A DNA stretch of 64,000 nucleotides, taken from positions 20,834 to 84,833 of the forward strand of contig NZ_SPNT01000011.1 of NCBI RefSeq assembly GCF_004959855.1, read 5' to 3'. The notes beneath the pieces were generated by a model, which ran no database searches, had not been told where the DNA came from, and saw nothing but the letters and a program-made list of their open reading frames with translations. The DNA is from Nitratireductor sp. XY-223 (GTDB lineage: Bacteria; Pseudomonadota; Alphaproteobacteria; Rhizobiales; Rhizobiaceae). Position numbers and translations under genes: made by a program. Shown here piece by piece: positions 40,182 to 50,728 of the stretch (the stretch's first letter is position 1; each line of letters opens with the position of its first letter).

Positions 40182-40192
40182 CGGAGATTGCC

Positions 40193-43030
40193 ATGACTGT
40201 TCACAACCACAATGCGCCGGCAGAGGGCAAGGACGAGGTCCTGCCGTTTGTGGCGCGACACAACGGACCCGCGCCTGCGGATGTGCGCGCCATGCTGGCG
40301 ACAGTCGGCGTTGCGTCCATCGACGCCCTGATCAGCCAGACGCTGCCGAAAGCCATTCGCTTCAACGGGACGCTCGATCTGCCGCCGGCCGCCGACGAGC
40401 ATGACGCGCTGGCCGAACTGCGCGCCACGATCGACGAGAATGTCGAAGCGCGGTCATTCATCGGACAGGGCTATTACGGCTGCCGCGTTCCGGCCGTCAT
40501 TCAGCGCAATCTCTTCGAAAATCCCGCCTGGTACACGGCCTACACCCCCTATCAGCCGGAGATCAGCCAGGGCCGGCTGGAGATGCTGTTCAATTTCCAG
40601 ACGCTGGTCAGCGAGTTGACCGGCCTTCCTGTTGCCAATGCGTCGCTCCTGGACGAAGCGTCGGCCGTCGCCGAGGCTGCGGGCATGGCCTATCGCCACC
40701 ATCGCATGAAGCGCCACACGATCTCGGTCGTCAACCGGCTGCATCCGCAGTCGCGCACCGTCCTGGAGACCCGCATGTCGCCGCTCGACATCAAGGTCAG
40801 GGACGGCGCGCCCGATGACGACACGGCAGCGGTGGTCTTTTCATGGCCCGATACGCTGGGCGGCTTTGAGAACCCGGCCGAAATCGTCAAGGCGGCTAAG
40901 GACGCGGGAGCGCTGGTCATCGTTGTGACCGATCCGCTGGCTCTCGCGCTGCTGCAGCCGCCGGGGGACTGGGGCGCCGACATCGTCGTTGGCTCGGCCC
41001 AGCGCTTCGGTGTTCCGATGGGCTTCGGCGGACCGCACGCCGCCTATATCGGCGTTGCGGAAAACCTCACGCGCATCATGCCGGGACGGCTCGTCGGTCA
41101 ATCCGTCGACGCCAATGGCAACCCCGCCTACCGGTTGGCTCTGCAGACACGCGAACAGCACATACGCCGCGACAAGGCGACGTCCAACATCTGCACGGCG
41201 CAGGCCCTGCTTGCCAACATGGCCGCGGCCTATGCGATCTGGCACGGCCCGGACGGCCTTCGCGCCATCGCGGCAAGGACCGCGCAGTTTGCGAACCGGT
41301 TTGCCGGCTGCCTGACATCCGGCGGTCATGAGCTTTGTTGCGACAAGTTCTTCGACACGCTGGCGGTCCGCGTGAACGGCAAGGCGCAAGAACTGGAGGA
41401 AAAGGCGCGTGAAGCCGGCTATCTGATCCGGGTGGTCGATGAAGACACGGTTGGCGTTTCTTTCGACGAAACGACAAGCGACGAGGATTTCCTGGCGCTG
41501 TGCACGATATTCGGCGTCAGCGACAAGGGGCCCGAGGCAGAAGCGCGGCTACCATCGCAAAGACGCTCGTCGCCGTTCCTCACGCAGGACGTCTTCCGCT
41601 CGATCAAATCGGAAACCGACATGATGCGTTACCTGCGTGTCCTGGCCGACAAGGACCTTGCCCTTGACCGCGCCATGATACCGCTCGGCTCATGCACGAT
41701 GAAGCTCAACGCCGCCGCTGAACTGGCGCCGGTGAGCTGGCGCAAGATCGGCAATATCCACCCGTTCGCCCCGGCAGAGCACGTGGCCGGCTATCGCAAG
41801 ATGATTGCCGAGCTTGAAGAATGGCTTTGCCAGATCACCGGCTTCGCGGCCGTCAGCCTGCAACCGAATGCCGGCAGCCAGGGCGAATTCGCGGGCCTCA
41901 CGGCCATCCGGCGCTACCACGCATCGCGCGGCGAAGGTCATCGCGACGTGTGCCTTATCCCGTCGTCGGCGCACGGCACCAATCCGGCGAGCGCGTCGAT
42001 GTCCGGGCTTCGCATTGTGGTCGTCAAATGTACGGATGCCGGCGATGTCGATCTGGAGGACCTGAAGGCAAAGGCCGAGGAAAACAGCGAAAACCTGGCC
42101 GCGCTGATGATCACATACCCTTCGACCCACGGGGTGTTCGAGCAGCGGATCAAGGAGATCTGCGATATCGTCCACCGCAACGGCGGCCAGGTCTATTTCG
42201 ACGGCGCGAACCTCAATGCCATGGTGGGGCTGGCGCGTCCGTTCGAGATCGGCGCCGATGTGTGCCACATGAACCTGCACAAGACGTTCTGCATTCCCCA
42301 TGGCGGCGGTGGACCGGGCATCGGCCCCATCGGCGTGTCGGAGCACCTCAAGCCGTTCCTGCCGGGAAATCCGCTCGAGGACGGCAGCGGCGCCGTGGCC
42401 GCGGCGGCGTTCGGCAGCGCTTCGATCCTGCCGATCTCGTGGATGTATATCCGCATGATGGGTGCGGACGGGCTGAAAGCCGCTTCGGAGATGGCGATCC
42501 TGTCGGCCAACTACCTCGCCGCACGGCTCGGGAAATCCTACGACATCCTTTACCGCGGCAAGGACGGAAGGGTGGCGCATGAGTGCATCATCGATACGCG
42601 CCCGTTCAAGGACAGCGCCGGCGTCAGCGTCGAGGACATCGCCAAGCGGCTGATCGACTACGGCTTCCACGCGCCCACCATGTCCTGGCCCGTCGCCGGG
42701 ACGCTGATGGTCGAGCCGACGGAATCGGAACCGCTGGCGGAACTCGACCGTTTCTGTGACGCGATGCACGCCATCCATGAGGAAATCGCGCGTATCGAGC
42801 GCGGCGAGTGGAGCACGGACGACAATCCGCTGGTCAATGCGCCGCACACGGCCGAGATGGCCCTCGCCGGAAACTGGGAGCACGGCTACGATGCGATGCT
42901 TGCGGTCGCACCGGCCGGCGGTGCGCAGCTGGTGTCCAAATACTGGCCGCCGGTCGCGCGGGTCGACAATGTCTACGGCGACCGCAACCTCGTCTGCACC
43001 TGCCCGCCTATCGAGCAATTGGCGGACTAA
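40193..43030 (+). CDS. gcvP: Glycine dehydrogenase (decarboxylating), P protein
   Basis: 945 aa, single-chain form with fused N- and C-halves. PLP enzyme that decarboxylates glycine and loads Gcv[19 protein letters not shown] and [19 protein letters not shown] mark the N-half. [15 protein letters not shown] and the PLP-Lys site [18 protein letters not shown] mark the C-half. Third gene of the riboswitch-controlled operon. The lipoamide dehydrogenase (L protein) is not nearby. Confidence 0.97.
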   Translation: MTVHNHNAPAEGKDEVLPFVARHNGPAPADVRAMLATVGVASIDALISQTLPKAIRFNGTLDLPPAADEHDALAELRATIDENVEARSFIGQGYYGCRVPAVIQRNLFENPAWYTAYTPYQPEISQGRLEMLFNFQTLVSELTGLPVANASLLDEASAVAEAAGMAYRHHRMKRHTISVVNRLHPQSRTVLETRMSPLDIKVRDGAPDDDTAAVVFSWPDTLGGFENPAEIVKAAKDAGALVIVVTDPLALALLQPPGDWGADIVVGSAQRFGVPMGFGGPHAAYIGVAENLTRIMPGRLVGQSVDANGNPAYRLALQTREQHIRRDKATSNICTAQALLANMAAAYAIWHGPDGLRAIAARTAQFANRFAGCLTSGGHELCCDKFFDTLAVRVNGKAQELEEKAREAGYLIRVVDEDTVGVSFDETTSDEDFLALCTIFGVSDKGPEAEARLPSQRRSSPFLTQDVFRSIKSETDMMRYLRVLADKDLALDRAMIPLGSCTMKLNAAAELAPVSWRKIGNIHPFAPAEHVAGYRKMIAELEEWLCQITGFAAVSLQPNAGSQGEFAGLTAIRRYHASRGEGHRDVCLIPSSAHGTNPASASMSGLRIVVVKCTDAGDVDLEDLKAKAEENSENLAALMITYPSTHGVFEQRIKEICDIVHRNGGQVYFDGANLNAMVGLARPFEIGADVCHMNLHKTFCIPHGGGGPGIGPIGVSEHLKPFLPGNPLEDGSGAVAAAAFGSASILPISWMYIRMMGADGLKAASEMAILSANYLAARLGKSYDILYRGKDGRVAHECIIDTRPFKDSAGVSVEDIAKRLIDYGFHAPTMSWPVAGTLMVEPTESEPLAELDRFCDAMHAIHEEIARIERGEWSTDDNPLVNAPHTAEMALAGNWEHGYDAMLAVAPAGGAQLVSKYWPPVARVDNVYGDRNLVCTCPPIEQLAD

Positions 43031-43174
43031 AGCAAGGCAACGAGGGCAAGCCGACCCTGAGCGGGACCGGTCTAAGCCAACCGGCTCCGCTCGAGGGTGT
43101 CTCGTGTTTGGTGCTGACCTTTGCCATAGGTTCCGGCGAAAGGGCTCCCTGAAAGACGACGGCGGAGGGCTGAC

Positions 43175-43573
43175 TTGAAAAGTCTGAAAGAAATCAAAAC
43201 CGCAACGGTATTTGCACTTGTCGCCTTGGCCCTGCTGCTCCAGCCCGCCGCCTCATGGGCCAGCGAGGAGATCACCTACAACCTGGTCGACACCGGGGTC
43301 TCGAAGCATAGCTTGTACGGCACGGGCATCGAGATGCGCATTAAGGCCAGTGCGAACCCTCCGGGCGGTTTCTCAACCCCCGCCTTCAAGCAGGTTCTGG
43401 ACCGCCTGTGCGACCATTTCGCACCGGCGGTGATCCCCTTCGTCAAGGAAAAGACTGGGCTTGAGAACCCTGAATTCATCTCGGTCAGGGTCACAGCCGG
43501 AAACAGGTTTTTCGGTCGATACGTTCTTCAGACTTACGAAATCGAGGATGGTTCCTGCGGCAAGGAATTCTAG
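43175..43573 (+). CDS. Small exported protein of unknown function
   Basis: 132 aa with a TTG start at 43175, five bases after GGAGGG, the only start that fits. The signal peptide (TVFALVALALLLQPAASWASEE) predicts periplasmic export. The mature part (about 100 aa) has two Cys (LCDHF and GSCGKEF) that could form a disulfide. No family recognised. It lies 144 bases after gcvP with no clear terminator between, and converges on lpxB. Confidence 0.65.
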   Translation: MKSLKEIKTATVFALVALALLLQPAASWASEEITYNLVDTGVSKHSLYGTGIEMRIKASANPPGGFSTPAFKQVLDRLCDHFAPAVIPFVKEKTGLENPEFISVRVTAGNRFFGRYVLQTYEIEDGSCGKEF

Positions 43574-43673
43574 ATATCGCCACGCATGCAAACCCGGCGG
43601 CGAACCACGAAATCCGATGATCCGGACGGCGTCAGTCCGCGCTCGGAGCGCCGCAGGCGCATCACCGAGAACA

Positions 43674-44870
43674 TCAAAGTCGCTCGCGGGATTCCTCAAC
43701 CAGCCTTGAAACCACGTCCGCCGCGATCTCGGCGGGCGGCCGATCCGCTGCCATGGCGCTGCGGACGTGGTCGAATCCGTGCAGCATTTCATGACGTTCC
43801 GAGGACAGGTGAAGCAGGCGCTCAAGCCGCCGCGCCATCAGGCCCGGGCGGATCATTTCCTGCATGTATTCGTTGATGAGCGGATAGTCGGCAATGAAGT
43901 TCGGCAGCGCCGCCGTCCATGCGGTGATGCGATGCACAATCAGCTTGGAGAGCGGGTCGATGCGGTAGGCCGAGATACAGGGAACGCCGACAAGGGCGAG
44001 CTCGAGCAGGACGGTGCCTGAAGCCGCGAGCGCGACGTCCGCCTCCTCGAAGGCCTGCCACTTCTCCTCGGCGGTCGCAGTAACGCGCACCGGAACGTCC
44101 CATTCAGCGACGCCTGCCCTCACCCGTTCTTCCAGGCGGGGCAGCGTCGGTATCTGGAACCGGACGTGCGGCATGCGCTCGGCGAGAAGACGGGCGGTTT
44201 CACCGAAGTCCGACAGAAGCCGCTTGACCTCGCCGTTGCGGGATCCGGGCAGGATCAGGCACAGGGGCGCGTCGGACACCGGCAGGGCCTGAGAGATGTT
44301 GTTCGACCGCTTCGCCATCTGCCCGGTTGCGGCGGCGAGCAGCGAGGCGTCCGATGCCAGACGGTGGCCGACATAGGTCAGTGGCGGACCACCCAGTTTC
44401 GCAACGACGTCGGCTTCGAACGGAAATATCGAAAGAACGTGATCGACATAGGCGGTCATCCGGGGCGCCCGTTCCGGCTTCCAGGCCCAGACCGTCGGGC
44501 ACACGTAATTGACGATCGGAAGGCGCGGCAGCGCCTTGCGCACCCGTGCGGCGACGCGGTGGGTGAACTCCGGGCTGTCGATGATCACCAGCACATCCGG
44601 GTCCGCGGCGATGATCGCGTTTGCCGCCTTTCGAATATGACCCAGCAGTTTCGGAAGCTGCGCGACGATCTGGCCGACGCCGACGATCGACAGATCGCTG
44701 TAATCGAACAGCGAGGAAAGCCCCTGCGCCGTCATCGCCTCGCCGCCGACGCCGACGAGCTCGACCGGCCGGCCGGCGGCCAGCGCGGCGATCAGGTCCG
44801 CACCCAGAAGATCCCCGGAAGGCTCGCCCGCGATGATGGCCAGTTTAAGCGGCGGTAGCTGCTCGTTCAT
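43674..44870 (-). CDS. lpxB: Lipid-A-disaccharide synthase
   Basis: 398 aa. GT19 glycosyltransferase joining UDP-diacylglucosamine and lipid X. LAIIAGEPSGDLLGADLI at the N-terminus, FDYSDLSIVGVGQIVAQLP, YVCPTVWAWKPERAPRM and SGTVLLELALVGVPCISAYR are family motifs. The start overlaps the lpxI stop. It is the final gene of the envelope cluster that starts with rpsB. Confidence 0.96.
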   Translation of the reverse strand: MNEQLPPLKLAIIAGEPSGDLLGADLIAALAAGRPVELVGVGGEAMTAQGLSSLFDYSDLSIVGVGQIVAQLPKLLGHIRKAANAIIAADPDVLVIIDSPEFTHRVAARVRKALPRLPIVNYVCPTVWAWKPERAPRMTAYVDHVLSIFPFEADVVAKLGGPPLTYVGHRLASDASLLAAATGQMAKRSNNISQALPVSDAPLCLILPGSRNGEVKRLLSDFGETARLLAERMPHVRFQIPTLPRLEERVRAGVAEWDVPVRVTATAEEKWQAFEEADVALAASGTVLLELALVGVPCISAYRIDPLSKLIVHRITAWTAALPNFIADYPLINEYMQEMIRPGLMARRLERLLHLSSERHEMLHGFDHVRSAMAADRPPAEIAADVVSRLVEESRERL

Positions 44871-45766
44871 GACGCCCTGGCCTTTTCGAGGCCGGCCGGG
44901 TCGTCCCGGTCGATGCCGGCAACGAACAGGCCGCGCCGGTCGGCTTCCTCGACGACGGCTTCACGTTCGAGAACGAATGCCCTTCCGGCGTCGACCGCGA
45001 TGCCGGCGAGACCCGCGGCAGCGGCATTGCGGACCGTATCCGGTCCAATGGAAGGCAAATCGGCGCGCAAATCCTGCTGTGGCTTGCACAGCTTTACGAG
45101 CACGCCCCGGCGCGTTGCCGAGATACGCCCGTTCTTTCGCAGATCCGCGACACGCGAGAGCATGCCGTCCGTGCCCTCCGCGCCCTCCAGAGCGACAATC
45201 CGGCCGCCGACCGCCACCGCACCCTGGCCGACATCAAGCGCGCCGAGCGCATTGGCCGCAGCACAGGCGGCGGCAATGTTCTGCCAGTCCCGTGTCCCGG
45301 GTGCGCGGCGCGTAATCGCCCCGGTTTCCGCGAGCAGGCCCGGAACGACATCCTGCGCGCCGACAACCCGGCAGCCGGCCGCTTCGATGATCGAGATGAC
45401 CGTCCTCAAGAGCTTGTCGTCGCCGCCGCCGGACAGGGCCCCGAGGATCGCGGGAAGGTGGCGAAACAGTCGCATCGGCCCGCGCAGTTCGCGCAATTCG
45501 GGGCGTCGATTGACGCCGCCCGACAGAATAACGCGGTCGATCCCCTTTTCCTTCAGCAAGGAATGGATACGTGCCGCATCACCAAGACCGACGCTTACCT
45601 GTTCGAACTCGGCCGGGACGTCGTTTGCCTCTCCGACAAGACCGATTATGAACGGATTGTCCCCCTTGTCGCGCGCCGCCCTCGCGATATCGATGGGCAA
45701 GCGGCCCCGACCGGCGATGATGGCCAAGCGTGCATTGTTTTCCTGCGACCGGCCGGCGGGCTTCAT
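44867..45766 (-). CDS. lpxI: UDP-2,3-diacylglucosamine pyrophosphatase LpxI
   Basis: 299 aa (formerly DUF1009). Converts UDP-2,3-diacylglucosamine to lipid X, replacing the unrelated LpxH in alphaproteobacteria. LAIIAGRGRLPIDIARAARDKG is the N-terminal domain, and VVGAQDVVPGLLAETGAI, TDGMLSRVADLRKNGR, and KLCKPQQDLRADLPSIGPDTV (in parts) are signatures. It lies between lpxA and lpxB, the next steps in lipid A synthesis. Confidence 0.95.
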   Translation of the reverse strand: MKPAGRSQENNARLAIIAGRGRLPIDIARAARDKGDNPFIIGLVGEANDVPAEFEQVSVGLGDAARIHSLLKEKGIDRVILSGGVNRRPELRELRGPMRLFRHLPAILGALSGGGDDKLLRTVISIIEAAGCRVVGAQDVVPGLLAETGAITRRAPGTRDWQNIAAACAAANALGALDVGQGAVAVGGRIVALEGAEGTDGMLSRVADLRKNGRISATRRGVLVKLCKPQQDLRADLPSIGPDTVRNAAAAGLAGIAVDAGRAFVLEREAVVEEADRRGLFVAGIDRDDPAGLEKARAS

Positions 45767-45771
45767 TGAAT

Positions 45772-46584
45772 TCAGGCCCTTTTTTCCTTTGCCGCCGAGG
45801 CGAGGCCGCGATGGCTTTCGGCATCCATGAACGCAAGCAGATCGTTCAGTGCTGGGATGTTGTCGTATTCGTGCCTGACCGCCTCGAGATTTTCACGGAC
45901 CGTTCCGCTTCCGTGGAAAATCTGTTTGAAGGCGCGCCTGACGGTGTGGATTTCGGCCTTGTCCATGCCGGCCCGCGACATGCCGATGACATTCAGCCCG
46001 CCGAGAATGCCGGGATTGCCGTTGAGCATTCCATAGGGGATCACATCCAGGGAGCAGGCCGCGAGCCCGCCGATAAAGGCGTGATGGCCGACCCGGCAAA
46101 ACTGATGCACCGCGGCGCCGCCACCCATGATGACGCGGTCGCCGACCGTAACGTGCCCGCCCAGCATCACGTTGTTGGACAGGATGACATGACTTCCCAC
46201 ATGGCAGTCATGCGCGACGTGCGAATAGGCCAGGAACAGGGAATGATCGCCCACTGTTGTGACACCGCCGGCATCTGCCATGCCGGTGTGCATCGTGACG
46301 CCTTCACGAATGACGCAGTCAGACCCGATCCGAAGCTCCGTATCCTCACCCTTGTAGTGTACGTTCTGCGGTTCCGCGCCAAGCGCCGCGCCGTGAAACA
46401 CGGCCGTGCGCGCGCCTATGGCAGTCTTCCCAGTGACGACGACGTGGCTGATCAGCCGGACGTCGTTTTCAAGCGTAACCCCCTGCCCAACGTAGCAGAA
46501 AGGTCCGATCCGGACATTTTCGCCGATGCGGGCTCCGTCTTCGACAACGGATGACGGATGTATGTTGGCCGATGCGGCGATCAT
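45772..46584 (-). CDS. lpxA: UDP-N-acetylglucosamine O-acyltransferase
   Basis: 270 aa. First lipid A step: 3-O-acylation of UDP-GlcNAc. Left-handed beta-helix of hexapeptide repeats ([22 protein letters not shown], shown in parts). The catalytic His region is [12 protein letters not shown] with HVAHDCHVG, and the helical C-terminus includes [18 protein letters not shown]. Full length. Abuts fabZ directly. Confidence 0.96.
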   Translation of the reverse strand: MIAASANIHPSSVVEDGARIGENVRIGPFCYVGQGVTLENDVRLISHVVVTGKTAIGARTAVFHGAALGAEPQNVHYKGEDTELRIGSDCVIREGVTMHTGMADAGGVTTVGDHSLFLAYSHVAHDCHVGSHVILSNNVMLGGHVTVGDRVIMGGGAAVHQFCRVGHHAFIGGLAACSLDVIPYGMLNGNPGILGGLNVIGMSRAGMDKAEIHTVRRAFKQIFHGSGTVRENLEAVRHEYDNIPALNDLLAFMDAESHRGLASAAKEKRA

Positions 46585-47061
46585 TTACGCATTACCTTCC
46601 CGTTCGTCCTTCACAAGCATCGCACCGACATCGGCTTCCGCCACCTTGGCGCCATCAACCATCGCTTCGCAGTGAAACTTCCAGATGGTTCCGCGCTGCT
46701 TGAGCTTCTTTACGTGATACTCCACCCGGTCGCCCGGGATGACGGGCTTGCGGAAACGCGCATTGTCAATGGTCATGAAATACACGACGTTGGCCTTCGA
46801 GTCCTGCGTACGCGCGCAGATCGCCCCCGCCGTCTGAGCCATGCCCTCGATCAGCAGTACGCCTGGCATAACCGGATTTTCCGGAAAGTGTCCGGTGAAA
46901 TGCGGCTCGTTGACCGTCACGTTCTTTATTCCGACCGCGGCGTTGTCCGCATCGATGTCAATTATCTTGTCGACCAACAGAAACGGATAGCGATGCGGCA
47001 GCAGACGCATGATCTCAGAAAGATCGGCGCTTTCCAGAACGTTGCCATTTTCCTCACTCAT
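46585..47061 (-). CDS. fabZ: 3-hydroxyacyl-ACP dehydratase FabZ
   Basis: 158 aa. Hot-dog-fold dehydratase of fatty acid synthesis. The catalytic His is in [23 protein letters not shown] (in parts) and the Glu is in the same helix. [13 protein letters not shown] is the N-terminal signature. Competes with LpxA and LpxD for 3-hydroxyacyl-ACP, which explains its position between them. Confidence 0.97.
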   Translation of the reverse strand: MSEENGNVLESADLSEIMRLLPHRYPFLLVDKIIDIDADNAAVGIKNVTVNEPHFTGHFPENPVMPGVLLIEGMAQTAGAICARTQDSKANVVYFMTIDNARFRKPVIPGDRVEYHVKKLKQRGTIWKFHCEAMVDGAKVAEADVGAMLVKDEREGNA

Positions 47062-47123
47062 GTGCCGTACCCTTTATCTTCCCCTTCTCGTCAAGTGCTT
47101 TCGCGCTCAAAATCCACTCTCAA

Positions 47124-48056
47124 TCATGACCCGACGGGACCTGCCGGCGCGCCGCCCCAAGTGGCACCGGCCGGTACGTCGACGGTAACGGCGCTCATCG
47201 CCGCGATCCGTGCCCCGTCGCCGATCGATACGTTGCCCGATATGCTCGCCTGGCTGGCAATAGCGCAGTGTCGACCGATGCGCGCGTTGTGAGCGACATG
47301 GACAAGATTGTCGATCCTAGTCCCCTCCCCGATCACCGTGTCTTCCAGCGATCCACGGTCGATGGTCGTATTCGCACCTATCTCGGTATTGTCCTGCACG
47401 ATGACGCGTCCGATCTGGGCGATCTTCAACGGCCCGGTGCCGGTTTCAACATATTCAAGGCCATCCTGTCCGATCCGCGCGCCCGGATGCATGATGACCC
47501 CATTTCCGACGAGAGCGTGCTGCACGGTCACGCCAGCGGAAATCGTGCAGTCCCTTCCAAAGCGGCAACCCGGTCCGATAACCGCGCCCGAACAGACAGT
47601 CGTTCCGGATCCCAGCCGAACGCCGGCGCCAATGGACGCACCGTCTTCCACGGTAACGCCATCTTCCAGTCGGGCGTGCGGGTGAACGAGGGCAGCCGGC
47701 GAAATTTCCCTCTCGCCGCCCGGCGTCACGGGTCGCATCGCTTCGGGATAAAGCAGGGCAGCCGTGCGGGCATAGGCTGCGAGCGGGTCATCGACAACCA
47801 GAGCCGCGCAGCCGCCAGGCACGTGACGGAGTGAGTCTTCCGAACAGATAACTGCTGCTGCCTTTGTCCCCGACAGCGCATCGTTCATGCTTGTTGCGGC
47901 CAGGCAGATATCGCCGTCCGTGGCATGCGACAATGTGGAGACCCCGGTTACGACACGGCCGGCAGCCGCCGGGTCGGAGAGCCGCGCCCCAATCGCATCA
48001 GCAAGCTCAGACAACTTCATTCCGCTGTGACGTGGGAAAAAGCGACAGTCTTCCAT
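47124..48056 (-). CDS. lpxD: UDP-3-O-acylglucosamine N-acyltransferase, shortened
   Basis: 310 aa versus about 340-350 in most LpxD. The N-terminal domain (FFPRHSGMKLSELADAIGA onwards) and the hexapeptide helix are clear, with the catalytic-type His in VHVAHNARIG. After GRHCAIASQ the next segment ASISGNVSIGDGARIAAMS follows directly. By alignment from memory, one coil (about 18 residues) is missing, the second conserved His (GH before the IGDG turn) is Asn, and the C-terminal helices after GGAPAGPVGS are absent. No frameshift restores them. Confidence 0.88.
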   Translation of the reverse strand: MEDCRFFPRHSGMKLSELADAIGARLSDPAAAGRVVTGVSTLSHATDGDICLAATSMNDALSGTKAAAVICSEDSLRHVPGGCAALVVDDPLAAYARTAALLYPEAMRPVTPGGEREISPAALVHPHARLEDGVTVEDGASIGAGVRLGSGTTVCSGAVIGPGCRFGRDCTISAGVTVQHALVGNGVIMHPGARIGQDGLEYVETGTGPLKIAQIGRVIVQDNTEIGANTTIDRGSLEDTVIGEGTRIDNLVHVAHNARIGRHCAIASQASISGNVSIGDGARIAAMSAVTVDVPAGATWGGAPAGPVGS

Positions 48057-48155
48057 CTTTACAACAATTCAGGGCCCGTCGATCCGTGACAGGCCCTGCC
48101 GCTGGGTCGTGTCTTGAACGCGCTTCGCGCTGGCGACCGACCGATTTGTCTACAA

Positions 48156-50480
48156 TCAGAACCGTCCGGCTGTGCCGAAACGGAACACCTGTGTCTCGTC
48201 AAACGACTCCTTGGCGACCGGGAAACCGAAGTCAAGCCGGAAGGGTCCGAAGGGCGAAGACCAGATGATACTGGTACCGACCGAAGCACGCCACTGCATG
48301 TCGAGACCGTTCACGACCGTTGCCCCAAGGGCCAGATCGCTGCCGTAGAGGGTTGCCGCGTCCGCGAAGACGGCGCCGCGAAGACCGAAATCACGCGGAA
48401 CGATCGGGATCGGGAAACCCACCTCGGCGGTTGCGTTGAAGTAGGTCGTGCCGCCCAGCGCATCGCCGTTGGTGTCGCGCGGGCCGATGCCCTGGCTTTC
48501 AAAGCCGCGAATGGTCTCGCCGCCGATAAACAGCTGGTCGAATACCCGCAGGTCGCCGGAAGTCGGGATGACGTATCCGCCGCCGACACTGACCAGGCCA
48601 ATAACATCGCCGTAGTCGGATATCGGGTGGTAGTAGCTGCCCTTGGCGGTCACCTTGACGAATTGCGCATCGCCGCCGAGGCCGGCGAACTCGCCCGTCA
48701 TCCTCGCGAAGATACCCTCACGCGGCAGACGCTTGTCGTCGATCGTGTCGTAGATGATCGAGTTCGAAATCGACGACTTGATCCAAGGGCTGTTGTCGAT
48801 CGCATCCTGGATCGGCGCCGAGAACGTGGCGCCGGCTTCCGGATTATATTCTTCCTGCGCATAGGTGTAGGCGAGTACTGTCCTCACCCGGTCGGTGATC
48901 GGAGCCGCCACGCGGAATGTCACGCCCAGCGTCTCGATATCGTAGCCGTCCTGCGAGGTGTCTTCGGCCTTTGCAACGTCAAATCCGGCTGCCAGGCGGT
49001 AACCGAGGAAATAAGGCTCGGTGAAGGAGAAGGTGTAGGTGCGCGTGTTTTCGCCACCGCCAACCGCCACCTTGATGAACTGGCCGCGGCCCAGGAAGTT
49101 GCGCTCGGAAATACCCAGCTCGGCCGTCGCACCTGCCGACCCGGTCGAATAACCGGCGCCGATGGAAAATTCACCCGTCGCCTGGTCGCGCACATCGACA
49201 ACGATGATCACCCGGTCCGGTTCCGAGCCCGGCTGCGTCGTGATGTTGACGGACTGGAAGTATCCGAGTCCCTCAAGCCTTCTCTTGGCGCGCCGGATCA
49301 GCACCTGGTTGAAGGCGTCACCCTCGCTTATGTCGAATTCCCGGCGAATGACGTAGTCGGCCGTTCGGGTGTTGCCGCGGATCTCGATACGCTCCACATA
49401 GGCGCGCTGGCCCTGATCGATCAGGTAGGTCACCGAAATCGTCCGGTTGACGAAATCGCGGTTACCGCGCGGCGTCACCTGGGCGAACGGATAGCCATCG
49501 GCTGCCGCCGCCTCGGAGATCGAAATGATAGATTCCTCGACTTTCTCGGCGCTGTAGATGGCGCCCTTGCGGCTGGCCAGGTGCCGCCTGACGCTCTCGG
49601 CGTCGATGCCGGCGACGGTGCTTTCCACCTCGATGTCACCGAACGTGTAGCGCTCGCCCTCGTCCAGGGTGATCGTGATCACATAGTCATTGCTCTCGGG
49701 ATCGAGGTCGGCCGTCGTCGAAATGATTCGGAAATCGGCAAACCCGCGATTGTAATAGAAGCGCCGCAGCAGTTCCTCGTCTGCCTGCAGCTTGTCCGGA
49801 TCATATACGTCCTTGCGCGACAGGAACGAGAGGAAACCCGACCGTTTGGTGGCAATGACATCCGCCAGGCGACCGTTGGAATAGTACTGGTTGCCGACGA
49901 AGTTGATGGTGGCAATTTTCGTGCGTCCGCCTTCATTGATGTCGAACGCGACATTGACCCTGCCACCGGTCAGATTGACAACCTGCGTGGTCACGGTCGC
50001 TTCGCTGCGGCCGATGCGGTCATAGGCCTCCGTGATGGCCTCGGCGTCGTATTCGACCGTTGTTTCGCTGTAGGGACCAAGCGGCTTGGACTGCACGAGC
50101 GCTTCCAGCTGCTTGTCCTTTATCTTCTTGTTTCCATTGAAAACAACCTGATTGATGATCAGGTTTTCATCGACTGTCACGATAAGCCGGCTGCCGCTCC
50201 GGTCGATGGTGACATCCGAAAACAGTCCGGTCGCAAACAACCGCTTCACGGATTCGTCGATATCCGCATTATTGAAGTTGACGCCGGGTCTGATGGTGAT
50301 ATTGCCGCGGATGGTCTCGGCGTCAACGCGCTGGTTCCCCCGGACCTCGATGACGCTTACCACAGCCGCCTGTGCCGTCACCGTCGAGCCGAAAAAGGCT
50401 ACCCCCGCTCCGCTCACGACGATACACACTGCGAGCGTTAGCGCGGTTACCGCGCCCAGTAACTTTGAACCGGCCTTCAT
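48156..50480 (-). CDS. bamA: Outer membrane protein assembly factor BamA
   Basis: 774 aa. A signal peptide (about 1-38) is followed by five POTRA domains (VSVIEVRGNQRVDAETIR is the first; INFVGNQYYSNGRL and VERIEIRGNTRTADYVIR are later ones). The C-terminal 16-strand Omp85 barrel has the loop-6 motif GGETIRGFE and ends FGTAGRF with the terminal Phe. Inserts beta-barrel proteins, such as the porin encoded at 10633. Downstream of rseP, with a 248-base gap likely holding its own promoter. Confidence 0.97.
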   Translation of the reverse strand: MKAGSKLLGAVTALTLAVCIVVSGAGVAFFGSTVTAQAAVVSVIEVRGNQRVDAETIRGNITIRPGVNFNNADIDESVKRLFATGLFSDVTIDRSGSRLIVTVDENLIINQVVFNGNKKIKDKQLEALVQSKPLGPYSETTVEYDAEAITEAYDRIGRSEATVTTQVVNLTGGRVNVAFDINEGGRTKIATINFVGNQYYSNGRLADVIATKRSGFLSFLSRKDVYDPDKLQADEELLRRFYYNRGFADFRIISTTADLDPESNDYVITITLDEGERYTFGDIEVESTVAGIDAESVRRHLASRKGAIYSAEKVEESIISISEAAAADGYPFAQVTPRGNRDFVNRTISVTYLIDQGQRAYVERIEIRGNTRTADYVIRREFDISEGDAFNQVLIRRAKRRLEGLGYFQSVNITTQPGSEPDRVIIVVDVRDQATGEFSIGAGYSTGSAGATAELGISERNFLGRGQFIKVAVGGGENTRTYTFSFTEPYFLGYRLAAGFDVAKAEDTSQDGYDIETLGVTFRVAAPITDRVRTVLAYTYAQEEYNPEAGATFSAPIQDAIDNSPWIKSSISNSIIYDTIDDKRLPREGIFARMTGEFAGLGGDAQFVKVTAKGSYYHPISDYGDVIGLVSVGGGYVIPTSGDLRVFDQLFIGGETIRGFESQGIGPRDTNGDALGGTTYFNATAEVGFPIPIVPRDFGLRGAVFADAATLYGSDLALGATVVNGLDMQWRASVGTSIIWSSPFGPFRLDFGFPVAKESFDETQVFRFGTAGRF

Positions 50481-50728
50481 TGGCGTCGTTTACCCTTTAT
50501 CCCAATGTCCCCAGAACGAACCGAAAGGCGATTCCACCTCCCCGCCGTTTTTACAGGGTTTTGAGCCACAAGCAAGCCATTGAGTTGATTTCTGTTTACT
50601 AACTGTCAACAAGTGGCGAAATCGCAACGTGCCGACCGTAAAATATCTAACGTATTGTTACGAAGTATAACGGCTGTGCGAGCGACTCAAAAACCAATCG
50701 CCCAATAATAACAGAAACATGGCAATTG

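Noticed and set aside
48114..50441. 775-codon open frame on the plus strand
   Set aside because: It is antisense to bamA, which has clear POTRA and barrel motifs. The frame stays open because of high GC at third codon positions. Its translation is compositionally odd with no recognisable domain.
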